A DNA stretch of 64,000 nucleotides from VGMD01 sp964552055 (GCA_964552055.1 CAZKFL010000004.1:1-64000), one strand, 5' to 3'; shown: positions 8,627 through 18,341, counted from the stretch's first letter. Numbers and translations: made by a program. Notes: generated by a model not told the origin, from the sequence alone.

Positions 8627-10762
8627 TTAAAGGGGGATTGAGAGGTCGTTTTTCTTAATGAGGTCGGGGTAGCGGATACGGGAGTGGAAGCTTGCCTTGA
8701 TGATCTCGACAAACTTTGTTTTGATTAGAGAGAGTTCTTGAAAAGTAAGGGGACATTCATCAAATTGGTTGTCGGAGATTTTGTCGTTTGCGATGCGTTC
8801 CACCATCAGTCTAATCGTTTCTTCTGAGTTGTCGCTAAGTGATCTTGATGCGGCTTCTAGGGAGTCTGCAAGCATAATGATAGCGGCTTCCTTGCTTTGT
8901 GGTTTGGGTCCTGGGTAGCGAAAGGCGTTTTCATCGATATCTGCTGTATTTCCACCCATTTCAGCTACTTGTTTGGCGTAGAAGAACTTGATAAGGGTTG
9001 TTCCATGATGCTCAAGGATGATATCAATAAAGGACTTTGGCAATTTATTTTGGTAAGCAAGTGTCACGCCGTCTTGTACGTGCGCTTTAATAATATAGGC
9101 TGATTCGATGGGGGTTAAAAGTTTGTGAATATCAAATTGGTTGCCGCCCATAATCATTTGGTTTTCTGTGTAGTAGTGTGGGGTATTGAGTTTTCCAATA
9201 TCATGATAGAGAGTTGTTACTCTACAAAATAGGCCGTTCGCTCCAATGGAATTTGCAACGTGCTCAGCTAAAAAACCAAGGGCAAGGCTATGTTGGTAAG
9301 TTCCTGGCGCTTCAATGCTTAGTCTTTTTAATAATACGTTTGTTGGATCCATGAACTCCATTAGAGTCATGTCGGTCATTATGTTGAAAAATGATTCGAA
9401 TATAGGGGTTAGACCTATGAGTAAGAGCGCTATGAGAAAGAAATTACCGGCAGTTGTTGCAAAGTCGATGAGTATGGCCTGACTAAAAATTGTTTTATGA
9501 AACATGTTAAATGCTAGAATTAAAAATGCGGACGCTAGCCACATTTTTCCGCACACAATAAAGACTTCTTTCCGTTTTTTTAGATGTGTTGAAGCAAGCG
9601 CGCCAATTGTACCAGTGAGAAGATTAATCAGGAGAAAAGAGGAGTGGTCCACGGCTAGCGTAATTCCCATGACAACGCTTAAGTAGGCTGTAGTAAAAAG
9701 GGCTAGTTCTTCATTAATTAAGAGGGACAATAAAATAGACACAAGAGGCACAATAATTGGGTATCTAACGTATTCAATCCATTGAGTACTTGCGTTTAGT
9801 AAAACCCATTCGCCACTTTTTCCAACTATAAGGCCAAATATAATGATAGAAATACAAATGCCAAGTTCGCGAACGGACGCAAATAAGGTTTTATGGCGAC
9901 ATTTTAAATAAACTGCAGCGATAATTGTAATGATTACTGAAAAAATGAGTGATCCTAAAATTGTTTGGACAGTCCATAGATTTCTAGATCTGCTGATTTC
10001 AGCCTTCATTGCTTTTAGCATGGCAATGTGCTTGGGAGTGATTTTCTCACCCTGATCTAGAATTCGAGAGCCTGCTTTCACGGGAGTGTATCTTTGAGGG
10101 ATTGTTTCTTCTATCATTTCTTTGAAGTTTTTCTGAGAATCAATGTCACTTGCAAGAGTCCATTTCATTTTTTGAAAAAAATCTAAGATAAAAGTAAGGG
10201 AGGCTGCGGAAACCTCTGGATATTCAGATTCTACTAGTTCGTTTATTTTTCCCCAGAAATTTAAAGGGAGTTCGGTTCCGGGATTTGGAGAAAGATAAAA
10301 ATTCTCACCTTGAATATTTAACTCTTTTTGCTTTTTTAATGTTCTTGCATCTGTGATTCTAGCGTCCATTAAGACATTAGTGATCCCATCGAGAGCTTTG
10401 TACATTTCATTAAAAGTTGAATTAGACTCTTTTCGCCAATAGGGGTGTTCAAGAAGCTCATCTTCCATTTTATGATGGGCTTCCCTAATTTCGGCTTCAG
10501 GAATGCGATAGATTTTCCCCACATCCCGTATAGCTTCTTGTCTAAGGATTAAGGTGGCATCTGGATCAGGAAATTCAAAATCGACCTGAGCAACCACGTA
10601 ACTTGGTGCTTTTGAGCCTATCTCTAACATTTCTACTAAAACTTCTCTAAAATGGAGAAAGGAGGCAAGTGCTATGACAAAAATAAATCCAAGAGTGATT
10701 CGAACGCCGAATTTACTGCTTGCGGAGAGCTCTTTTAGTATTTTTGTGAATTTTCTCGACAT
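8627..10762 (-). CDS. pgpH: PgpH-like 7TM-HD phosphohydrolase (cyclic di-AMP phosphodiesterase family)
   Basis: 711 residues in the order of the PgpH/YqfF family: one N-terminal membrane helix, an extracytoplasmic 7TMR-HDED region (about 50-280), seven membrane helices (about 285-470), and a cytoplasmic HD domain with HSLALGFLAEHVA then LYHDIGK (His520-Asp521). Family members cleave cyclic di-AMP to pApA. Chlamydiae make c-di-AMP, so a role in clearing it is reasonable but not shown here. It is divergent from dnaX with a 44-base gap between start codons. Confidence 0.85.
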   Translation of the reverse strand: MSRKFTKILKELSASSKFGVRITLGFIFVIALASFLHFREVLVEMLEIGSKAPSYVVAQVDFEFPDPDATLILRQEAIRDVGKIYRIPEAEIREAHHKMEDELLEHPYWRKESNSTFNEMYKALDGITNVLMDARITDARTLKKQKELNIQGENFYLSPNPGTELPLNFWGKINELVESEYPEVSAASLTFILDFFQKMKWTLASDIDSQKNFKEMIEETIPQRYTPVKAGSRILDQGEKITPKHIAMLKAMKAEISRSRNLWTVQTILGSLIFSVIITIIAAVYLKCRHKTLFASVRELGICISIIIFGLIVGKSGEWVLLNASTQWIEYVRYPIIVPLVSILLSLLINEELALFTTAYLSVVMGITLAVDHSSFLLINLLTGTIGALASTHLKKRKEVFIVCGKMWLASAFLILAFNMFHKTIFSQAILIDFATTAGNFFLIALLLIGLTPIFESFFNIMTDMTLMEFMDPTNVLLKRLSIEAPGTYQHSLALGFLAEHVANSIGANGLFCRVTTLYHDIGKLNTPHYYTENQMIMGGNQFDIHKLLTPIESAYIIKAHVQDGVTLAYQNKLPKSFIDIILEHHGTTLIKFFYAKQVAEMGGNTADIDENAFRYPGPKPQSKEAAIIMLADSLEAASRSLSDNSEETIRLMVERIANDKISDNQFDECPLTFQELSLIKTKFVEIIKASFHSRIRYPDLIKKNDLSIPL

Positions 10763-10806
10763 TCTTTCTTGATACCAGGTTGCTATTTATAGTAGAATAC
10801 CCATTT

Positions 10807-12156
10807 ATGGAATACAAGGCAATTGCAAGGAAATTTAGGCCGAATACATTCTCAGCAGTTACGGGGCAGGAAGCTATTGTCACAACGCTTAGGAATGCGG
10901 TCTTACAGAAAAAGGCTTCGCACGCCTATTTATTTACCGGAATTCGAGGGACTGGAAAAACTTCACTTGCTCGAATATTTGCGAAAGCTCTTAATTGTGA
11001 GAATCTTACAAGTGATGGCGAGCCGTGTAATGCATGCCCTTCATGCATCGAAATTATGGAGGGTAAGTCTCTTGATTTTATTGAAATAGACGGAGCTTCC
11101 AATCGAGGTATTGATGATATCCGGAATTTAAATGAAACTCTTGGATATCGTGCAATCAAAGGTCGTTATAAAATTTATTTGATTGACGAAGTTCATATGC
11201 TTACAAAAGAGGCTTTTAATGCTCTCCTCAAAACGTTAGAGGAACCGCCCATCAATGTTAAATTCTTTTTTGCAACAACAGAGCCTAATAAAGTTTTGCC
11301 TACAATTGTTTCTCGTTGCCAAAGATTTGATTTAACTCGAATTTCCAATCATCAAATTATTAAAAAATTGCGGTCAATTGCCCTTGAGTTAGCAGTAACT
11401 ATTGAAGATGATGCTCTAGCAACAATTGCAAGACTTTCAGAAGGATCGCTTCGAGACGCCGAATCTCTTTTTGATCAGATCATTTGTATGGGAGTTTTTC
11501 CGATAACTGCTACGCAAATTTTAGAAACACTTGGATTTGTGGCCAGGTCTGAATTTTTCCTACTCGATGAAGCTTTTAAAGATGAAGATCTAACTTTTGC
11601 ATTCACGTTTGCAGGAAAACTTTTTTCATCTGGAAAAGATATTACCTATTTTTTAGAAAACTTGATGGAGCATTATCGCAATATCATGCTCATTCAGTTA
11701 AAACATCTTAGAATCGAGGATGCTTTTTTAACAGAAGATGAGAGAGCTGGTTATGCTGAGGCGGTCAAGATTTATGGAAAATCACATCTCATTCATATCC
11801 TTGATTATCTTTCAGATCTAATACACCAATCAACAAGACCTACTTATAAGAGAATCCATCTTGAGATGATTCTTGTACACATTATAGAGACAAGAAAAAG
11901 GGTGTCTCTCGAGGGACTGATTCAAAGATTAACAGAGGTGGAGGGCAAAACTTTAGTGCCACCAGTAAAACCTCTTATAGTAATGGAAACGCCGATTGCA
12001 ACGCCTATTGAAACACCCCTTGAAAAACCTGCTGAAAAAGTTTTTGAAAAGCCTGTGGAAGCAATTATTGAGAAGAGAAGCGGCCCTTCAGTTAGAAATG
12101 ATACCGTCCTTAGATTTGCTCAAGTAGAGCTCGGTGGGACACTTAAGAAAAATTAA
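10807..12156 (+). CDS. dnaX: DNA polymerase III tau/gamma subunit
   Basis: 449 residues from the ATG of MEYKAIARKFRP, the normal DnaX N-terminus; a start at 10780 would add nine atypical residues. It shows Walker A (GIRGTGKTS), a zinc knuckle ending CNACPSC, Walker B/DExx (LIDEVHML) and sensor ATTEPNK. The C-terminal region is short and Pro/Glu-rich, so it resembles a gamma-length clamp loader rather than a full tau. As in other chlamydiae it is followed by the YbaB gene. Confidence 0.95.
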   Translation: MEYKAIARKFRPNTFSAVTGQEAIVTTLRNAVLQKKASHAYLFTGIRGTGKTSLARIFAKALNCENLTSDGEPCNACPSCIEIMEGKSLDFIEIDGASNRGIDDIRNLNETLGYRAIKGRYKIYLIDEVHMLTKEAFNALLKTLEEPPINVKFFFATTEPNKVLPTIVSRCQRFDLTRISNHQIIKKLRSIALELAVTIEDDALATIARLSEGSLRDAESLFDQIICMGVFPITATQILETLGFVARSEFFLLDEAFKDEDLTFAFTFAGKLFSSGKDITYFLENLMEHYRNIMLIQLKHLRIEDAFLTEDERAGYAEAVKIYGKSHLIHILDYLSDLIHQSTRPTYKRIHLEMILVHIIETRKRVSLEGLIQRLTEVEGKTLVPPVKPLIVMETPIATPIETPLEKPAEKVFEKPVEAIIEKRSGPSVRNDTVLRFAQVELGGTLKKN

Positions 12157-12184
12157 GAATTATTAATAAAAATTAGGAGCTAAT

Positions 12185-12472
12185 ATGGGTAGTGGATTTT
12201 CAAAGATGAAGAAGCAAAGAAGAGGTCTTGAAGAGCAATTTGCTAAAATGCAAGAAGAGATGCAGCAAGCTGAGTATAAGGGTCTTGCTGGAAATGGTCT
12301 TGTTGAAATTGTCCTAAACGGTGAAAAAAGCATTAAGTCACTCAAGATCAAACCAGAGTGTGTTGACCCATCTGATGTGGAAGGGCTACAAGATTTAATT
12401 ATGGCAGCCTTTCAAGATGCTGAAAAGCAAATTGAAGAGAAATCACCGATGAATGGCATGAACCTTTTCTAA
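12185..12472 (+). CDS. ybaB: YbaB/EbfC nucleoid-associated protein
   Basis: 95 residues with the family pattern of an N-terminal helix rich in Lys/Gln (KMKKQRRGLEEQFAKMQEEM), GNGLVEIVLNG and the CVDPSDVEGLQDLIMAAFQDA segment. It binds DNA as a dimer in other bacteria. AGGAG lies 6 bases before ATG. The 28-base spacing from dnaX suggests a shared transcript, ending in the inverted repeat at 12478-12600. Confidence 0.92.
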   Translation: MGSGFSKMKKQRRGLEEQFAKMQEEMQQAEYKGLAGNGLVEIVLNGEKSIKSLKIKPECVDPSDVEGLQDLIMAAFQDAEKQIEEKSPMNGMNLF

Positions 12473-12477
12473 AAAAG

Positions 12478-12600
12478 AAAGATTCACCGCAGAGACGCCG
12501 AGAACACTGAGATCGCAGAGTACAAGGAGATAAAGAAAGTTTTTTTTCGTATTCTCTCTCTGTGGTCTCTGTGCACTCTGCGTCTCTGCGGTGAATCTTT
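12478..12600. repeat. Inverted repeat of the CTCTGCGGTGAATCTTT type between convergent genes
   Basis: 21-base perfect arms at 12478-12498 and 12580-12600 (AAAGATTCACCGCAGAGACGC and its complement, given in part), with further pairing inside around GCAGAG/CTCTGC. Similar CGCAGAG-rich intergenic repeats occur in many unrelated environmental bacteria. It sits between convergent ybaB and the phosphohexomutase gene and ends in T-runs on both sides, so it probably also acts as a two-way terminator. Confidence 0.75.
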
Positions 12601-12607
12601 TTTTGCT

Positions 12608-14221
12608 CTAAGAACCCGGAAAGAGTTCGGATTTTATTTGCTTGAGCTTTGTTTGGATCTCAGTGTCTAGTGTGGCTATGCCAGCTTCTATTGTTGGAAA
12701 TGTGGAGCTTTTTCTAAAAATGTGGCCGTAGATTTTGAGTTTCGGTTCTGTGCCAGAGGGGCGCAAGAGGTATTTGCTGCCATCTTGGAGGGTAAAGGCG
12801 AGAACGTCTGATTTGGGAAGATCCAGCGGGAGTGTTTTTCCGGAGATAAGGTCTGTTTTTCGAGACGTCAGGTAGTCCTCAATTAAGATAACGGGTAAAC
12901 CAGTTAAAGTTTTAGGTGGAGATTTACGAAGAGCGTCTTGAGCTTTTATTAGGATTTCAAGGCCATTAGGTGAGGAAAGAGTTATTTGGCCCTCGCGGTA
13001 GATGCCAAATTCTTTGTAAATTGCAAATAGCGCGTCAATCAAAGTTTTGCCTGACTCTTTCTGCTGGAGAGCAATTTCAGCTGTAAGGCAGGCTGCTATA
13101 GTTGCATCTTTATCGCGAGAGTGTGTACCATAAAGATATCCTAGCGATTCTTCCATTCCGAATAAAAATTGATATTTTTCATCTTCTTCCCAATCATGAA
13201 TTTTTTCACCAATGTATTTAAAGCCTGTGAGCACTTCAAAGCAGGTGCCTCCAGCTTTTTCAGTGATTGCTTTAATGAGGGGTGTTGATACAATTGTGGT
13301 GACTGTTGCAAAGTTATCTTCAGGTTTTAGATGAGTAATCAGATAGTGAAGCATAATAGCGCCGAGCTCGTTTCCAGTAAGTCTTTTAGGCTCATTATTA
13401 TAAACAATTGATGCGGAGAGTCTGTCTGAGTCTGGGTCTGATACAAGTAAGATGTCAGCAGCTTTTTCTTTTAGATCTCTCATTCCAAGTGATAGAGCTG
13501 CATCCATTTCAGGATTTGGATAAGGTGTGGTGGGGAATCTTCCATCGGGATTTTTTTGCTCTTCTACTAAGGAAAGGTTAGTAAACCCATACATTTCAAG
13601 GGCTTTCGGGATCATTGTAATCCCTGCGCCATTAAGGGGAGAGTAAACTATTGATAAGTTGCTTCCTTTTGAGGAGTCTAACTTACTATTAACTCGCAAT
13701 TTAAGAATTGCTTTTAGATAAGCTTCTTCTGATTTAGTATCAATTGTCTTTATTAATGGAGAGTCAAGCATTGTTGTTTGGATAAGGCCTGCTTTTCTAA
13801 TCTCCTTAATGATTTCATCATCATGTGGATAAACGATTTGAGCGCCGTCTTCCCAGTACACTTTATAGCCGTTATATTGTTTTGGATTATGTGAAGCAGT
13901 TATATTGACTCCAGCAATACATCCATAATATCGAATAGCAAATGAACAAAACGGAGTTGGTCTAAGATCTGCTGTTATATGAGCAATTATGCCATTGCCG
14001 GCAAACACTTTAGCAGTCTCTTCAGCGAATAATCTTGAGTTGATCCTAGAGTCGTGGCATACAACCACGCCACCTGCCCACTCCTTTTCCGGAAATGTTT
14101 TAATGTAGTTTGCAAGTCCTTGAGTAACAACTTGAATAGTTTCAATATTCATTTGACCAGGAAGCGGGCCCATGACTTCGCGAAGACCTGCGGTACCAAA
14201 TTTTATCGTGCTTCTATCCAT
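12608..14221 (-). CDS. Phosphoglucomutase/phosphomannomutase
   Basis: 537 residues from the Met of MDRSTIKFGTAGLR; earlier in-frame codons add 12 atypical residues. Alpha-D-phosphohexomutase signatures are complete: substrate loop FGTAGLR, catalytic phosphoserine TASHNPKQYNG, metal loop DPDSDR, sugar loop GMEESLGY and C-terminal phosphate loop RPSGTEPKLKIY. It interconverts hexose 1- and 6-phosphates, feeding glycogen or sugar-nucleotide synthesis. The 20-base gap to the upstream YkgJ-type gene on the same strand suggests co-transcription. Confidence 0.93.
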   Translation of the reverse strand: MDRSTIKFGTAGLREVMGPLPGQMNIETIQVVTQGLANYIKTFPEKEWAGGVVVCHDSRINSRLFAEETAKVFAGNGIIAHITADLRPTPFCSFAIRYYGCIAGVNITASHNPKQYNGYKVYWEDGAQIVYPHDDEIIKEIRKAGLIQTTMLDSPLIKTIDTKSEEAYLKAILKLRVNSKLDSSKGSNLSIVYSPLNGAGITMIPKALEMYGFTNLSLVEEQKNPDGRFPTTPYPNPEMDAALSLGMRDLKEKAADILLVSDPDSDRLSASIVYNNEPKRLTGNELGAIMLHYLITHLKPEDNFATVTTIVSTPLIKAITEKAGGTCFEVLTGFKYIGEKIHDWEEDEKYQFLFGMEESLGYLYGTHSRDKDATIAACLTAEIALQQKESGKTLIDALFAIYKEFGIYREGQITLSSPNGLEILIKAQDALRKSPPKTLTGLPVILIEDYLTSRKTDLISGKTLPLDLPKSDVLAFTLQDGSKYLLRPSGTEPKLKIYGHIFRKSSTFPTIEAGIATLDTEIQTKLKQIKSELFPGS

Positions 14222-14241
14222 ATTATTGAAGATAGCTAGTT

Positions 14242-14658
14242 TTAGGATTCTTGCCAATCGGCAATCTCTTTTGGAGAAAGTAGGGGAGCGTCCTTATGAT
14301 TAATTCCTTCACATGTAAGGCCGGCCTCTTCCCAAGCTTCTTTTGAGGAGATATTGTCTTTCCAAAAAGGGAATTGTCTGCATTGCTTCGGTCTTGACGC
14401 ATAGACTGAGCACCTGTTTTCCTTTAAGAATATGCAGTCGTAATTGGGCTTTTCGATAAGGCTGTATCTTCCATAAACTAAGCGAGTATATTTATCTAAG
14501 AAGTCTTTACGAGATAACTTTAAATCGGTTGTGAATTTTTCAATATCAACTTCTGTTAACCAGACATAGCCAGGTTCCTTACTGCAACATCCGCCACAAC
14601 CTGTGCATTTGAATGCAAGACCCTTCTCATACCAGAGTGGTAATTGTTTCTCTGACAT
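14242..14658 (-). CDS. YkgJ-family cysteine cluster protein
   Basis: 138 residues. Conserved Cys clusters are CTGCGGCC near residue 20, CIFL...CSVY and PKQCRQFPFW, the UPF0153 pattern thought to bind a metal or Fe-S cluster. The function of the family is not established. The start overlaps the end of the phosphoesterase gene by 32 bases and the phosphohexomutase gene follows, so the three form one unit. Confidence 0.85.
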   Translation of the reverse strand: MSEKQLPLWYEKGLAFKCTGCGGCCSKEPGYVWLTEVDIEKFTTDLKLSRKDFLDKYTRLVYGRYSLIEKPNYDCIFLKENRCSVYASRPKQCRQFPFWKDNISSKEAWEEAGLTCEGINHKDAPLLSPKEIADWQES

Positions 14659-15502
14659 CAGTTTTTCTCCAGTCGCCGTGAATGTGTTGATATTGGTTTA
14701 TTTCGCATTTTTTATCTGTGTATTCTAGAAGATTCAAAGAGCTCGCTTTTTTTAAAGAAATGGAGCCGCTATCAGCTACAGTAATATTTCCTATTTGCTC
14801 AATTCGGTGAACATGTCTGTGGCCATGGAGATAAATGCGAATACGCTTGTCATCTGATAAAATTTTTGTGAGGTGAGAGCCCCGTTCTAAGTGCGCTTTT
14901 GGAAACTTAAATCTTTCAAAAGGGTAGTGGCAAACAACGGTAATTTCCGCACTTTCTGGGATTGCCTTGAGAATGTCTATAAGAGATTTTTCAACAGCTT
15001 TTGAAAAGACGCCTGTAGACTTATGAAGGGCTGTAGGGAAACTGCAATCGATAAGAAGAACCCACCAAGGATCTGTAAGTTTATAAGCTGCTACATGATC
15101 ATCAATTAAGTTGTGTGAGGTATCACCGGTAAATGAGACAAGATTTTTTAGGTGCGAGAAAAATAACTGATTCTTATGCGCGTTTTTTGTGTAGGCATCA
15201 TGATTTCCAGGCAAAGTAAATATAGTAAAACCTAAGTTTTTCGCTTTTTTTACATAGTCTTGCATCATTTTAAATTCTTGTAAGGAAGAAGATGAGGTAA
15301 AGTCCCCACTAATAATTAGTTTTGTAACACCCTCTTTTTTTAAAAAATCAAGTACTTGGTAAGCTAAATTTTGATCTAAGGAGTTAGTCCTTGTAAAAAA
15401 GGCATTAAAATTAGCAAGAAATCTTTTACCAAAAAATTGTAAGAGACTCTTATTGAAGTGAAAAAAATGAATATCAGAGATGTGAGCAATTTTTAAGGTC
15501 AT
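14627..15502 (-). CDS. Calcineurin-type metallophosphoesterase
   Basis: 291 residues. Metal-ligand motifs appear in the normal order: ISDIHF (D-x-H) near residue 9, SGDFT (GD), GNHDA (GNHD), VCHYPFE (H) and HGHRHVHR (GHxH). The family includes cAMP phosphodiesterases, UDP-diacylglucosamine pyrophosphatases and DNA repair nucleases; the sequence does not say which. No signal peptide, so cytoplasmic. It is the first gene of a three-gene minus-strand unit. Confidence 0.88.
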   Translation of the reverse strand: MTLKIAHISDIHFFHFNKSLLQFFGKRFLANFNAFFTRTNSLDQNLAYQVLDFLKKEGVTKLIISGDFTSSSSLQEFKMMQDYVKKAKNLGFTIFTLPGNHDAYTKNAHKNQLFFSHLKNLVSFTGDTSHNLIDDHVAAYKLTDPWWVLLIDCSFPTALHKSTGVFSKAVEKSLIDILKAIPESAEITVVCHYPFERFKFPKAHLERGSHLTKILSDDKRIRIYLHGHRHVHRIEQIGNITVADSGSISLKKASSLNLLEYTDKKCEINQYQHIHGDWRKTDVRETITTLV

Positions 15503-15531
15503 TGCGCATAATAGTACCTTTTACTGAGTTT

Positions 15532-15852
15532 TTAAGCAGCTTTTTTATACTCATTCCTGCTTTGTTTGAGCATTTTTCTTGCGATGTTTCTGCTTTTTTC
15601 GATGTCTGAAGACCTAAAGTTTGCCCTGATCTTGTTTGGGTTTTTTTGATGGATCTCGTAAGGATTTGTATGCTTAGCATGTTCCAAATTTTTTATATAC
15701 GACTTAAGTGCGATTCTACATCTATCTACATTTGTAGGTGTTAGGGATGATTTGATGACAGTAGTACTTTTTGATGGTGTTAATTGAATTTGGCAAGCTG
15801 CTCGTATCGCTTTATGAGCTAAATGTTTTCTATGATGTGGTGAGTTTTTCAT
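15532..15852 (-). CDS. Small basic hypothetical protein
   Basis: 106 residues, very rich in Lys, Arg and His and poor in acidic residues (SHHRKHLAHKAIRAACQ..., KMLKQSRNEYKKAA). A strong ribosome site (GAGGGAG, 5 bases before ATG) supports translation. No family recognised. The charge would suit nucleic-acid binding or a secreted effector, but this is only inference. Confidence 0.6.
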   Translation of the reverse strand: MKNSPHHRKHLAHKAIRAACQIQLTPSKSTTVIKSSLTPTNVDRCRIALKSYIKNLEHAKHTNPYEIHQKNPNKIRANFRSSDIEKSRNIARKMLKQSRNEYKKAA

Positions 15853-15961
15853 AAAATCTCCCTCTATTAGTTTCTATCTGTATATAACAATACTTACCTA
15901 GACTTACAAATCAATAATTATTTATATTGTTCTAATAATAAGATGGTTGTAGAATGGAGTG

Positions 15962-16261
15962 ATGTTTGTGCTAGCTATATGTATATTTACCTTTAATTTC
16001 TTTTTTTCAGAGGACGAGCAATTTGTGAACAACAAAAGTGGATTTGTCCTTGTGGAGCAAAAGGAAGGAAAAGTGCTTTTTCATGACCCTATCCTTGAAG
16101 CAGAGATGCTTGAGATAGGGGTAGTAATTCCACCTTCTGCGCAGGAAAGGTATAATAATAAAGAGAGGATAAAATTTGGTGAAGAAGGTTTTTTTGAAGC
16201 CTTCAAAGAATTTTATTCAGTTTATATCTACGATCCAGATGATTATACGTGGCATGACTAG
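15962..16261 (+). CDS. Small hypothetical exported protein
   Basis: 99 residues from ATG at 15962 (GTG at 15959 is also in frame). The first 15 residues are hydrophobic (FVLAICIFTFNFFF) followed by SEDEQ, like a signal peptide or membrane anchor. The rest is acidic and unrecognised, ending DPDDYTWHD. GGAG sits only 3 bases before ATG, so the start is uncertain. A glycosyltransferase gene follows 32 bases later. Confidence 0.5.
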   Translation: MFVLAICIFTFNFFFSEDEQFVNNKSGFVLVEQKEGKVLFHDPILEAEMLEIGVVIPPSAQERYNNKERIKFGEEGFFEAFKEFYSVYIYDPDDYTWHD

Positions 16262-16293
16262 TAAAATAATTATTACTTTACTATCTCTTAGTC

Positions 16294-17184
16294 ATGGTTA
16301 CTACTATTATCAATTATTGTACAAATGATTACAGGTTTCTAAATGCTTGTATTTCTGAGGTTAGTAAATTCTCTCAAGAGGTAGTAGTCCCTGTTTGCGA
16401 TCACTTTTTTGATGGAACCCCTGAAAATCAATTGTTATTGGAGCATTCCTATGCAGCCCACCCTGATGTAAAATTTATTGAATTTGCATTAGAAAATGAA
16501 GGGTATGGAATCTATTCTTCTCTCAATAATTGTGATCCCGACTGGATTCACTATTTACATAGTACGGCAAGATACGTTGGTTATCAATTTCTGCATCCGG
16601 AAACTAAGTATGTTTTATTTCTTGATGTTGACGAGATCATAGATGGCGATAAGATGAAAGCATGGTTACAGAATTATAATTACCAAGAGTATAACGCTGT
16701 ACGTTTTACAAGTTATTTTTATTTTAGAGAGGCAAGATTTCGAGCAACAAAGATTATGAGAAACGCTCTTTTGGTAAAGCGAGCAAATTTTGATTCGCAA
16801 CTGATTCTGGATATCAATGAGAGAAAAGGGACGTTTGATGCGATCATCGGTCCTAAATTGGAAGATGTCAGAGGGTTAGATGGAACGCCATTAGTGCACC
16901 ATTACAGCTGGGTTAAAACAACTGATGAAATGCATAAAAAAGTCCAATCGTGGGGACATCACAAAGATTGCGACTGGGTTACTCTCATTCAAAATGAACT
17001 TAAGGCCCCTTTCAACTTAAAAGACCAGTTTTGGGGGTTTGATTACTCTGAAGTTCAGCCATTTACAGATCCTCTACAAGTAAAAATCCCTGACACGCAC
17101 CCTGAAAATTGTAATTTTCATACCAATCTTATAAAGATAAATCGGAAATCACTAATTCAGAAAATGATTCTAACGTCTCTTTAG
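16294..17184 (+). CDS. Glycosyltransferase family 2-like protein
   Basis: 296 residues. A short N-terminal strand (TTIINYCTNDYRFLNACI) and the metal-binding motif FLDVDEIIDG near residue 108 fit a GT-A fold, as in family 92/family 2-like transferases. A His-rich region, VHHYSWVKT, follows, as in similar proteins with DVDE motifs. The acceptor is unknown; lipopolysaccharide or glycoprotein are options. It converges on the CFA synthase gene, overlapping its end by 4 bases. Confidence 0.72.
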   Translation: MVTTIINYCTNDYRFLNACISEVSKFSQEVVVPVCDHFFDGTPENQLLLEHSYAAHPDVKFIEFALENEGYGIYSSLNNCDPDWIHYLHSTARYVGYQFLHPETKYVLFLDVDEIIDGDKMKAWLQNYNYQEYNAVRFTSYFYFREARFRATKIMRNALLVKRANFDSQLILDINERKGTFDAIIGPKLEDVRGLDGTPLVHHYSWVKTTDEMHKKVQSWGHHKDCDWVTLIQNELKAPFNLKDQFWGFDYSEVQPFTDPLQVKIPDTHPENCNFHTNLIKINRKSLIQKMILTSL

Positions 17185-18341
17185 CGGACGGTTTCATAGC
17201 CATCAGGGACGCCGGATTTAGATAATACAACTTGCCAAAGTTCGATAGATCTTGCGCGAAAGCAGCCTGCGCAACTCAAAAGGTAGTATTTCCACATGCG
17301 ATAAAAGGTAGGTGAGTAGGAACTCTTGATTTTTGGCCAATTGGTGTTGAAATTTGTGTACCACGCCATAAGTGTTTTGTCATAGTCGGGACCAAAATTG
17401 TGCCAGTCTTCCATGATGAAAAGACCTTCGATTGAGTTTCCAATTTGTGCAATTGAGGGTAAGTGCCCTCCTGGAAAAATGTATTTACTGATCCAAGGGT
17501 CGCCCACCGAGTTCGTAGTATTGCTACCGATTGTATGGAGCATCAGCATACCATCTCTATTCAAGCAATTGTGGCAAATCTCCATAAATGTGCGATAGTT
17601 TTTTGGGCCAACATGTTCAAACATTCCGATCTCTACGACTCTATCGAATTTTTCTTTTACATCGCGATAGTCTTGCACGCGCACTTCCACATCAAGTCCT
17701 GCGCAAGTTTTTTTTGCATGCATTGCTTGATTTTTAGATAGTGTGATGGCAATTACTTTCGCGCCATAATTTTGAGCGATATATTTTGAAAAACCACCCC
17801 AACCACACCCGATATCGAGTACGGTCATTCCGGGTTTGATTCCTAGTTTTCTTGCAATGAGGTCAAATTTTGCGATTTGCGACTCTTCTAACGTGCTTGC
17901 ATGTTTCCAGTAACCGCAGCTATAAGTCATTGTTGAATCAAGCATGTGGCGGTAGAGTTTATTGCCAAGTTGATAGTGCTGATTGATCACATCCATGCTG
18001 CCGGATCTATTTTGTCTATTAAATAGCTTAGCTTTTAAACACGCCCAATAAAATGCAAACGTAGGTTTAAATTGTGATTCAATATCGCTTGAAACAAGGT
18101 GATAGACTGTTTGATCAATGGCCTCACTATCCCACCACCCTTCCATATACGATTCTCCAAATCCAAGTGATTGGTCTTGAAGAACGCGCTTATAAAAATT
18201 GCTGTTATGAACCTGTATATCCCAAGCTTTATTGCCGTTAATTTGAATGCCGGCAATTCCGGCCATTTGCGTCACGTATTTTTCAGCATCATCAGAATAA
18301 AGGGAGCAAAAAAATGAACACGTTAAAATTAACTTCCACAT
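17181..18341 (-). CDS. cfa: Cyclopropane-fatty-acyl-phospholipid synthase with signal-like leader
   Basis: 386 residues from ATG at 18341 (a TTG at 18377 adds 12). The CFA core is clear: HYQLGNKLYRHMLD, MTYSCGYW, SAM motif VLDIGCGWGGFSKYIA, FDRVVEIGMFEHVG and PGGHLPS. The enzyme adds a methylene group from SAM to unsaturated acyl chains. Oddly, the N-terminus (MWKLILTCSFFCSLYSDD) resembles a Sec signal peptide. Family enzymes are cytosolic and peripheral to the membrane, so either the start lies further in or this one is exported. No strong ribosome site helps to decide. Confidence 0.88.
   Translation of the reverse strand: MWKLILTCSFFCSLYSDDAEKYVTQMAGIAGIQINGNKAWDIQVHNSNFYKRVLQDQSLGFGESYMEGWWDSEAIDQTVYHLVSSDIESQFKPTFAFYWACLKAKLFNRQNRSGSMDVINQHYQLGNKLYRHMLDSTMTYSCGYWKHASTLEESQIAKFDLIARKLGIKPGMTVLDIGCGWGGFSKYIAQNYGAKVIAITLSKNQAMHAKKTCAGLDVEVRVQDYRDVKEKFDRVVEIGMFEHVGPKNYRTFMEICHNCLNRDGMLMLHTIGSNTTNSVGDPWISKYIFPGGHLPSIAQIGNSIEGLFIMEDWHNFGPDYDKTLMAWYTNFNTNWPKIKSSYSPTFYRMWKYYLLSCAGCFRARSIELWQVVLSKSGVPDGYETVR

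Noticed and set aside
15474..15680. Minus-strand 68-codon frame overlapping the small basic gene and the phosphoesterase start
   Set aside because: No ribosome site, and the competing frame at 15532-15852 has a strong one.
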